DNA from: an uncultured Lactobacillus sp.
Lineage (GTDB): Bacteria > Bacillota > Bacilli > Lactobacillales > Lactobacillaceae
Assembly (NCBI RefSeq): GCF_910589175.1
Contig: NZ_CAJURR010000003.1
Coordinates: 99,435-116,431 of the forward strand
Length of the DNA stretch: 16,997 bases
Direction of reading: 5' to 3'
Both the position numbers and the translations under genes were made by a program. The notes under the pieces are model-generated. The model was not told where the DNA came from. It saw only the letters and a program-made list of their open reading frames with translations, and searched no databases. Shown piece after piece: positions 7,408 to 14,050 of this stretch (positions within the stretch are counted from its first letter, which is position 1; each line of letters begins with the position of its first letter).

Positions 7408-8248
7408 TCAAGTTTATTGGGATAGAATGTCAGAGACATATTTATATGGAACGGCATTTAAGAAAAACGCTAAAAATGAAGTCACTTTTAAGAATAAATT
7501 GATGCCTTCAGGAAAAACTCTTATTAGCTGGTCATCAATAGCAAATTATCAGGCGACAAAAGAAGTCCCTAGTTTACCACTCCTGCTGAATGGACAAGAA
7601 TACTTGTTAAAAATTAGTGCAAAGATTAAGCCAGAAAATAGTGCAATTTTTGGAATACGTTTTTTTGATATTCAGGGGAATGAAATTGATAAGGTTATTT
7701 TCACTAGTTTGGAAAAAAAGTTTAAATATCCAACTCGAGCAGTGAAATACACTATTGAAATAATTAATGGTGGAGTAGAAGAGATTAATTTTAAAAAAAT
7801 TCAAATTTCTCCTTTGGATTTAGAAGAAGTTTTTAATGACTTTTATCCGCATTCTATTTATTTAAATAAAAATTCCCAAAAAGAAGGGCTTATTCTACTT
7901 GATGACTCTAAACGAGCTAGAATTATTGCGCCATTTAAAATTGCGAGTCATGTAGGAGCAAATTTAACTATTGGATATTTGAGTTGGCAAAATAAACAAC
8001 ATGGCCTTGAACTGGTGAAAGATTATATTAATGACCATAAAGATAAAGAATTAGTCATCTTTAGCAGTAGTGCTGAAATAGATGAATCTTTAGAAAATTT
8101 TAAATCCTTAAACTGTACGGTAGTGTATTCGAAGGCATTTGTAGATGAAGGATATCATAATTTACAGGAGACATATCTTTCAAAAATTTATAGAGAACCT
8201 GATCAAGTTCGAATGGTAAAAGAAGCTATTAATTATTTTAAGGAATGA
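7391..8248 (+). CDS. asp3: Accessory Sec system protein Asp3, with extra C-terminal domain
   Basis: A 285-residue soluble protein. The ATG at 7391 overlaps asp2 by 17 nt. The longer in-frame version starting at TTG 7379 adds only MVEI and is less likely. The N-terminal part (about 1-155), with NQVYWDRMSETYLYGT, SWSSIANYQATKEVPSLPLLLNGQEYLLKISAKIKPENS split over a beta-rich region, matches the carbohydrate-binding-module-like Asp3 domain that joins Asp1 and Asp2 in the SRRP-binding complex. Residues about 160-285 form a second alpha/beta segment: GLILLDDSKRARIIAPF, then GANLTIGYLSW, KELVIFSSSAEIDESLENF, and a C-terminal helix. I cannot place that segment in a named family. No strong ribosome binding site precedes the ATG, so translation probably depends on coupling to asp2. 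Confidence 0.88.
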   Translation: MKNVINQVYWDRMSETYLYGTAFKKNAKNEVTFKNKLMPSGKTLISWSSIANYQATKEVPSLPLLLNGQEYLLKISAKIKPENSAIFGIRFFDIQGNEIDKVIFTSLEKKFKYPTRAVKYTIEIINGGVEEINFKKIQISPLDLEEVFNDFYPHSIYLNKNSQKEGLILLDDSKRARIIAPFKIASHVGANLTIGYLSWQNKQHGLELVKDYINDHKDKELVIFSSSAEIDESLENFKSLNCTVVYSKAFVDEGYHNLQETYLSKIYREPDQVRMVKEAINYFKE

Positions 8249-8252
8249 TGTA

Positions 8253-10619
8253 ATGCTAACAGATAGGTTAAGACTAAAAAAAGCTAGGAAATTATTAAAT
8301 AAAATTAATAAATTAGGTCCTAAAATGCAGGCAATGAGTGATGAAGAACTGCAAGGACAAACTGCTATTTTTAAAAAGCAACTTAAAGAAGGCAAAAGTT
8401 TAGACGATATTTTACCAGAAGCTTATGCGACTGTGAGGGAAGCAGATAAAAGAATTTTGGGGATGTTTCCTTACGATGTGCAGGTTTTAGGAGCAATTGT
8501 ATTACATAATGGTTCTATTGCTGAAATGAAAACTGGGGAAGGTAAAACTTTAGTAGCAACAATGGCACTATATCTAAATGCTTTAGAAGGTAAAGGCGCC
8601 ATGCTAGTAACTCCAAATGGTTATCTTGCATCTCGTGATAAAAAAGAGTTAGCTCCAGTTTATGAATGGCTAGGCTTAAGTGTGAGTTTAGCTTTCGCAG
8701 AAGATAAAGATGGTAAAAAGAAGATAACTGCTAAAACTAAAAGAAAATGGTATAACTCAGATATTGTATATACCACTGCTTCTTCTTTAGCCTTTGATTA
8801 TTTGTTTAATAATCTTGCCAGCTCCAAAAAAAATCAATATTTACGCCCATTTAATTATGTTATTGTCGATGAAGTGGATGAAGTTTTATTAGATGAAGCA
8901 CAGACTCCATTTGTGGTCTCCTCTAGTCCTAATGTTCAATCCAATCTATATCATTTGGCAGATCAGTTTGTGAGATTGTTAGATCCCGAGTTGGACTATG
9001 TATTTAAAAAGGATGATCAATTATTTTGGTTAACAGCCCACGGTATTGAAAAAGCTGAGCAATTTTTTAAACTAGATGACCTATTTTCTAATGATAGCAG
9101 GAGTGTTTATCGCCATATTATTTTAGCGATGGGTGCGCACTTAACTATGAGACGAGGACATGACTACTTAGTTGTAAAAGGCGAAGTGGTCTTGTTAGAT
9201 GAAGATAGTGGTAGATTAAAACGTGGAGTTCAGGTAAGTACAGGAATTCACCAGGCTGTTGAAGCTAAAGAAAAGGTTGAGTTGACTAAAATTCAGAAAA
9301 CAGCAGCTTCAATAACATTTCCAGCTTTATTTGCATTGTTTAATAAAGTAAGTGGAATGAGTGGAACCGCTAAAGTTAATGAGGAAGAGTTTTTACAGAC
9401 CTATAACTTAAAAGTAGTAACTATCCCTACAAGAGTGCCGGTAATTAGAAAAGATTATCGTCCACTTATCTTCTTAACTACAAGAGATAAATTAATGACA
9501 GCTGTAGATGACGTAGTAGAAATGCATAAAACTGGTCGACCTGTGTTACTTGTTGCTGGTTCTGTAGAAAACTCAGAAATTATTTCAGAACTGCTCCTCA
9601 ATATTGGTATTCCGCATAATGTGTTAAATGCCTATAATGCAGCCTATGAAGCACAAATTATTAAAAATGCAGGTCAAAAAAATGCTGTAACTATTGCAAC
9701 AAATATGGCTGGTAGAGGAACTGATATTAAGCTAGGTCCAGGAGTTAAGGAACTGGGTGGCTTAGCGGTAATTGGAACTGAAATGTTACCTAAAAGAGTG
9801 GAATTGCAGCTAGCAGGGCGTGCCGGCAGACAAGGAGATCCAGGTAGTAGTCAATTTTTGATTTCCTTAGAAGATTCATTTATTTCTTCTAATAACACTG
9901 CTCGTCAGAAGAAGTATTACCGCAAATTAATGAAGAAGAAGTCAAAGGGAAAAGATATTACCCTTCTTTCAGGTCCGCGAATTCGATTTAGCTTGCTCAT
10001 GCTGAGAACTCGTAAAGAAGATCTTAATGAGTTGATGAGAAGTCAAACTAACAAGATGGAAATAATTTTATCGCTTCAACGGAAGAATTTTTATACTAGA
10101 AGAGACAAAATTATGAAAACTGATGATTTACAGGAAGATGTAGATCGGATCATCGATAATGCATTGGATCTTTATTTAGAAAAACAGGATTTATCAGATA
10201 AGAGTGATTTAAAGTACTTTATTAACCAGCATGTTACTTATCAACAGGTTAACGTACCAGATAATTTGAAAACTAAAAAAGCGATAAAAGACTTTTTGAA
10301 AGAATTAGCTTATAAAATTCTTGATGAGAAAAAACATGTATTAATTAACAAAAAACAAGCGAATGATTTTTATCAACAAGTAATCATTTCATCAATGGAT
10401 GGAAATTGGATTGATCAAGTAGATAGAATTGAAAAAATAAAGGTTAATGCACAGCAATGGGGAAGAAGTGGAAGACCGCAAGATCTTCTCCACCAAGAAA
10501 AGGCTTTTGAAGCGTATAAAGATTTCTTAGATAAAATTACCTTGTCTACCTTTGATAATCTTTTATTAAGTAAGATTTTTACGAATGAAAAAGGACAGTT
10601 AGTTGTAGTATTTAATTAG
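8253..10619 (+). CDS. secA2: Accessory Sec translocase ATPase SecA2
   Basis: A 788-residue SecA-family ATPase that powers export of the SRRP through SecY2. Walker A is MKTGEGKT (92-99, Lys98). The DEAD-like Walker B is DEVD (206-209) followed by LDEAQTPF. The preprotein-binding and second nucleotide-binding regions show SGMSGTAKVNEEEF, TNMAGRGTDIKLG and LAGRAGRQGDPGSSQF, so all ATPase motifs look intact. It is shorter than housekeeping SecA (about 840 residues in B. subtilis) and lacks the C-terminal cysteine-rich zinc/SecB-binding tail, as expected for SecA2. The ATG follows the asp3 stop by 4 nt, and AAGGA at 8240-8244 lies 8 nt upstream, inside the end of asp3. Its position among asp and gtf genes separates it from secA1. 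Confidence 0.96.
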   Translation: MLTDRLRLKKARKLLNKINKLGPKMQAMSDEELQGQTAIFKKQLKEGKSLDDILPEAYATVREADKRILGMFPYDVQVLGAIVLHNGSIAEMKTGEGKTLVATMALYLNALEGKGAMLVTPNGYLASRDKKELAPVYEWLGLSVSLAFAEDKDGKKKITAKTKRKWYNSDIVYTTASSLAFDYLFNNLASSKKNQYLRPFNYVIVDEVDEVLLDEAQTPFVVSSSPNVQSNLYHLADQFVRLLDPELDYVFKKDDQLFWLTAHGIEKAEQFFKLDDLFSNDSRSVYRHIILAMGAHLTMRRGHDYLVVKGEVVLLDEDSGRLKRGVQVSTGIHQAVEAKEKVELTKIQKTAASITFPALFALFNKVSGMSGTAKVNEEEFLQTYNLKVVTIPTRVPVIRKDYRPLIFLTTRDKLMTAVDDVVEMHKTGRPVLLVAGSVENSEIISELLLNIGIPHNVLNAYNAAYEAQIIKNAGQKNAVTIATNMAGRGTDIKLGPGVKELGGLAVIGTEMLPKRVELQLAGRAGRQGDPGSSQFLISLEDSFISSNNTARQKKYYRKLMKKKSKGKDITLLSGPRIRFSLLMLRTRKEDLNELMRSQTNKMEIILSLQRKNFYTRRDKIMKTDDLQEDVDRIIDNALDLYLEKQDLSDKSDLKYFINQHVTYQQVNVPDNLKTKKAIKDFLKELAYKILDEKKHVLINKKQANDFYQQVIISSMDGNWIDQVDRIEKIKVNAQQWGRSGRPQDLLHQEKAFEAYKDFLDKITLSTFDNLLLSKIFTNEKGQLVVVFN

Positions 10620-10631
10620 TAGAGGAAAATT

Positions 10632-12161
10632 ATGACAGTATATAACATAAATTTAGGAATAGGTTGGGCTAGCTCTGGAGTAGAATACGCTCAAAAATAT
10701 CGTGATCAAAGTTTTGATAAAGTGGGAATTAAACGAAAATTTATTTTTTCAGATTTAATTTTAGGGAATAATATCGGAGATTTAACCGCCAATTTGGGTT
10801 TTGATAATGACAATATTATCTGGTTATATAACTTCTTTACTGATGTAAAGATTTCAACATCTAATTATTCTTTAGATACTCTAGAAAATGAGCTTAATTT
10901 AAAAAAAGTAAGTAGTAATGTAAAGACTGTTGGAAAAGAAGTATTTTATCAATTAAATGACGGCTTACAACTAGTAGCTCGACTAAGCGATGCCGAAAAA
11001 CGTACTATTGATCAGGTTAGCTATGTTAAAAATAATACTTTACTTAAGAGAGACTTTTATTCTTACACTAAGTATGCCTGTGAGTATTATTTAGGGGCAG
11101 ATAAAGATAATCGCGTTACTTTTAGGGAATTTTATAATGAAGATGGCACAATTGCTTATACACAACATTTAAATGGTGATCAAGAAACATTTGAATTTGC
11201 AAATGGTGAAGTTATCTACAGTAAAGATGACCTTTATCTGAAAATGCTTAAGGAATTGAACTTTACTAAAAAAGACGTAATTATTCTAGACAGAGAAGAC
11301 GAAGATAAGAACTTAATTAATGGTCAATTAGTTTTTGAAAATCATGGTCCAGCTAAATTAGTAGTGGTAGTTCATGCTGATCATTTTGATAAGCACTATA
11401 CTACTGATCAAAATATCTTATGGAATAATTTTTATGAGTATCAATTCCAACATGCGAAATATGTCGACAGCTTTGTTGTAGCTACAAATGAACAAAAGAA
11501 GATTTTAAAAAATCAATTTAAAAAATATTATAATATTGAACCACGCATTGATTGTATTCCGGTAGGAAGTCTAAATAAGTTAGAGCATCCTACACAAGGC
11601 AGAATGAAGCATGCCTTAATTACAGCTTCTCGCTTAGCAAAAGAAAAACATATTGATTGGATTGTGAATGCAGTAATAGCTGCTAAAAATAGTGTTCCTG
11701 ATCTTTCTTTAGATATCTATGGAACTGGTGGTGAATCAGGGATGCTTACTAATTTAATCAATCAAAATCAAGCACAAGATTATATTCATATTATGGGCCA
11801 AAGAGATTTAACAAAAGTTTATCGAAACTATCCTGCTTATATTGCTGCTTCAACAAGCGAAGGTTTTGGTCTTTCACTGCTTGAAGCTGTGGGATCTGGA
11901 CTAGCAATGATTGGCTTTGACGTTCCTTATGGAAATCCTACTTTTATTGAGAATGGAAAAAATGGAATGCTTTTACCATATAATGAAGAATGGACTGACT
12001 TTAGAAAAGAAGAAATTTTAACAAAGGCAATTATTGAGTTGTTTACTAAGAGTGATGTAGATAGCTTTAATAAAAAATCATATCAAATAGCAGAACCTTA
12101 TTTAACCGAAAATGTTGCTAAACAATGGAAAAATTTAGTGGGGGAATTGGTCAATGATTAA
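10632..12161 (+). CDS. gtfA: SRRP O-glycosyltransferase catalytic subunit GtfA
   Basis: A 509-residue GT-B glycosyltransferase (GT4-like). It starts MTVYNINLGIGWASSGVEYAQ, the donor-side glycine loop typical of GtfA. A beta-meander add-on domain (about residues 60-200, with FREFYNEDGTIAYTQHL) is the part that contacts GtfB in streptococci. The nucleotide-sugar site shows the EX7E motif, Glu410 and Glu418 in SEGFGLSLLEAVGSG. The GtfA/GtfB complex adds the first sugar to Ser/Thr of the SRRP in the cytoplasm. The sugar is GlcNAc in streptococci and either GlcNAc or glucose in L. reuteri strains, so the donor here cannot be read with confidence. AGAGGA (10621-10626) lies 5 nt before the ATG, and the gene follows secA2 by 12 nt. 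No further glycosyltransferase genes are seen in the window, which suggests a simple glycan unless others lie beyond the SRRP. Confidence 0.94.
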   Translation: MTVYNINLGIGWASSGVEYAQKYRDQSFDKVGIKRKFIFSDLILGNNIGDLTANLGFDNDNIIWLYNFFTDVKISTSNYSLDTLENELNLKKVSSNVKTVGKEVFYQLNDGLQLVARLSDAEKRTIDQVSYVKNNTLLKRDFYSYTKYACEYYLGADKDNRVTFREFYNEDGTIAYTQHLNGDQETFEFANGEVIYSKDDLYLKMLKELNFTKKDVIILDREDEDKNLINGQLVFENHGPAKLVVVVHADHFDKHYTTDQNILWNNFYEYQFQHAKYVDSFVVATNEQKKILKNQFKKYYNIEPRIDCIPVGSLNKLEHPTQGRMKHALITASRLAKEKHIDWIVNAVIAAKNSVPDLSLDIYGTGGESGMLTNLINQNQAQDYIHIMGQRDLTKVYRNYPAYIAASTSEGFGLSLLEAVGSGLAMIGFDVPYGNPTFIENGKNGMLLPYNEEWTDFRKEEILTKAIIELFTKSDVDSFNKKSYQIAEPYLTENVAKQWKNLVGELVND

Positions 12162-13482
12162 CTTATTTGAAAACTTAGACGTAGAATCAACTGATTTTTT
12201 GAGATCACAGCTTTTTGCTAATATTAAAATTCCTTCTGTGGTAATTAATGATGATGGTTTTTTACCAATTGAGGTAGACTCTCCGTTTAAATTCTATTGC
12301 GGATTTGGTGATGAAAATACTCCCTTGTATTTTAACCGTCTAAAGGTGCCAGAATTTCATCGGATTGTAGCAACTGCAAGTAAGGGAGAAGTTTATGATC
12401 TTCATCAAAAAAGAGCCGATATTTTCTTTGTGGCTACTGATAATACTAGATTAATTAAAGAAGTTCACTGGCTTGATAAGAATGGAAACTTGAGCTGGAT
12501 TGATCACTATAATCGTCAAGGTAAACTATTTGCTAAAACTTATGTTAACAATGGGCAACAAGTTTTGAAGCGATACTTCAATAAAGAAGGTAAGGAAGTT
12601 ATTACGCAATATTTGGTTTCTGGTGATATTCTCCTCCATGAAGAAAATGTTGAAAGATATTTTGCCAATTTAGCTCAATTTGTGACTTACTATTTAAGAA
12701 AAAAGAAGTATCAAGTTGATCATGTTTTCTACAATACTTTGAATCAGTCAATGATGGTAAGCTTGGGTCTTCAAAATGATGGTAGTGATACGCTGTTTTG
12801 GCATGAAAAGATTGCTAACGATTTACCAGGTAATATGAAGTATTTAATGGACAATAGTACCAGAACTAAGCATATTGTTTTCCAAAATTATGTAGATTGG
12901 CAAACGTGGAAGGATAAATTACCGAATGATAAAAATGTTGATTTTAGATTTTTAGGTATGATTTATCCTCATCCAAGAGGAAACAAGATGCGTCCTGAAG
13001 CAGTTATTTTGACTAATTCAGACCAGATTGAACATTTAGATGAAGTAGTTCAAGCAATGCCAAATATTCATTTTAATATTGCGGCTATTACTGAAATGTC
13101 ATCTAAGTTATTAGCTTTCAAAAAGTATAATAATGTTCGTTTATACCCCAATGCTACAACTAAACAAATTCAGGAATTGTATCAAACTAGTGATATTTAT
13201 CTAGATATAAATCATGGTAATGAAATTTTGGATGCGGTTCGCGGTGCTTTTGAACAAAATATGTTAATTCTGGGTTTTGAAGATACGCTACATAATCCTA
13301 AATTTATTAGTCCTGATAATATCTTTAAACATACTGAGATTGATAAAATGGCTGATAAAATTTCTGATGCTTTGTCTGATACAAATACCATGAGAAATCT
13401 TATTGATCAACAAAGATTACTAGCTGGGGATGTGAGCGTTGACCAGTATAAAGAAGTGATTGAGGGCTTGAAAGGTGAATAA
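12154..13482 (+). CDS. gtfB: GtfB, substrate-binding partner of GtfA
   Basis: A 442-residue protein resembling GtfA in layout, with a beta-meander domain (about residues 60-170, including VHWLDKNGNLSWIDHYNRQG) and a GT-B-like C-terminal half. In place of the EX7E motif it has HGNEILDAVRGAFEQN, with a different spacing. This agrees with GtfB being a non-catalytic chaperone that binds the serine-rich acceptor and stabilises GtfA. The ATG lies 8 nt inside the end of gtfA, and a purine-rich GGGGGAA stretch just upstream (around 12140-12146) can serve as ribosome binding site. The end overlaps the GTG start of the next small gene by 8 nt. The tight overlaps fit a 1:1 protein complex made by coupled translation. 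Confidence 0.92.
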   Translation: MINLFENLDVESTDFLRSQLFANIKIPSVVINDDGFLPIEVDSPFKFYCGFGDENTPLYFNRLKVPEFHRIVATASKGEVYDLHQKRADIFFVATDNTRLIKEVHWLDKNGNLSWIDHYNRQGKLFAKTYVNNGQQVLKRYFNKEGKEVITQYLVSGDILLHEENVERYFANLAQFVTYYLRKKKYQVDHVFYNTLNQSMMVSLGLQNDGSDTLFWHEKIANDLPGNMKYLMDNSTRTKHIVFQNYVDWQTWKDKLPNDKNVDFRFLGMIYPHPRGNKMRPEAVILTNSDQIEHLDEVVQAMPNIHFNIAAITEMSSKLLAFKKYNNVRLYPNATTKQIQELYQTSDIYLDINHGNEILDAVRGAFEQNMLILGFEDTLHNPKFISPDNIFKHTEIDKMADKISDALSDTNTMRNLIDQQRLLAGDVSVDQYKEVIEGLKGE

Positions 13483-13663
13483 GGAAAAAATAAAAAATAC
13501 GCTTGCTGAACGACATGCGTTAAAAAGATTAGATAAGGTAGAAGAAAATCAAAGAAAAGCTTATGAAAAAAAGCAGAATGATTTTCCATGGAAACAGTTA
13601 GTCATGGGGATGCTTTTTGGAATAATTTTACTTTTGATGTTAATTCAAATGATAGTTAAGTAA
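13475..13663 (+). CDS. 62-aa single-span membrane protein, candidate SecE2/Asp4-like subunit
   Basis: A small gene with a GTG start that overlaps gtfB by 8 nt. GAGGG at 13462-13466, 8 nt upstream, supports the start. The protein has a highly charged, probably helical N-terminal half (NKEKIKNTLAERHALKRLDKV, then EENQRKAYEKKQND) and one hydrophobic span from about residue 41 to the end (KQLVMGMLFGIILLLMLIQMIV). A cytoplasmic amphipathic helix followed by one membrane helix is the layout of SecE. Streptococcal accessory Sec loci encode two small membrane proteins, Asp4 and Asp5, described as SecE/SecG-like, whereas many lactobacillus loci are annotated without them. Position as last gene of the operon supports a translocon role. 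The sequence is too short for me to claim homology, so the function is inferred from context and topology. An unrelated small membrane protein remains possible. Confidence 0.7.
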   Translation: MNKEKIKNTLAERHALKRLDKVEENQRKAYEKKQNDFPWKQLVMGMLFGIILLLMLIQMIVK

Positions 13664-13787
13664 AAAAGCCTAGTTTTAGTTTGATTTACACTATTTCAAG
13701 TAGATATTTAAATTATAAATTGAAAAATTAGTGCGTAAATACTGATCCATTTCCTGTTAATAGACTATAAAATATATGAAGCTTTTG

Positions 13788-13825
13788 TCCTCAGTTGATG
13801 AAATTAATCGACTGAGGATTTTTTT
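13788..13825 (+). terminator. Rho-independent terminator of the accessory Sec operon
   Basis: TCCTCAGTTGAT (13788-13799) pairs with ATCGACTGAGGA (13807-13818) through 12 bp with one wobble, a 7-nt loop and a T7 tract. It lies 125 nt after the last small gene and closes the operon that begins at secY2. Confidence 0.92.
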
Positions 13826-13897
13826 ATCTATTGAATAATAAAGAACAAAAAAAGTTATATTAATTTTTTCTTTTTTATTAATAATAAAATTTTATAA

Positions 13898-13935
13898 ATA
13901 ACAATTTGTTATCGTTTTTTCTTTGAATTATTCAA
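13898..13935. promoter_or_regulatory. Two adjacent palindromes upstream of the SRRP gene
   Basis: ATAACAA-T-TTGTTAT (13898-13912) has perfect 7-bp arms and TTGAAT-T-ATTCAA (13923-13935) perfect 6-bp arms. Both have a single central T, and their centres (13905 and 13929) are 24 bp apart. They sit about 115-150 bp before the SRRP start, where operators or a promoter would be expected. In sequence this AT-rich, chance palindromes are not rare, so the regulatory role is tentative. Confidence 0.35.
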
Positions 13936-14050
13936 TTTATTCTTTTATTTAATGACAAGAGAGTTATTATAGAATATGTGCTAATACCAGATAAAAGAGA
14001 TCTAATAAATAAATTTAAATGTAATATTATAGTGACGGATAGGAAATGTT

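Larger units (their letters stand above)
13664..14050. other. Intergenic region between the export operon and the SRRP gene
   Basis: 387 bp with no credible gene. The left part (13664-13787) shows nothing I can name. The operon terminator lies at 13788-13825. To its right are two perfect short palindromes, ATAACAA-T-TTGTTAT (13898-13912) and TTGAAT-T-ATTCAA (13923-13935). The second could double as a -35 element (TTGAAT, 13923-13928) with TATTTA at 13946-13951, a 17-nt spacer. A TATTAT at 14025-14030 is too close to the ribosome binding site to be convincing. The SRRP therefore appears to have its own promoter, separate from the export operon. Confidence 0.6.

Noticed and set aside
8868..8879. 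SecA2 has DEVD instead of DEAD in Walker B
   Set aside because: DEVD is the normal form in SecA proteins and so is not unusual.
13776..13838. 20-codon ORF starting MKLLSSVDEINRL
   Set aside because: It coincides with the operon terminator hairpin and lacks a ribosome binding site.
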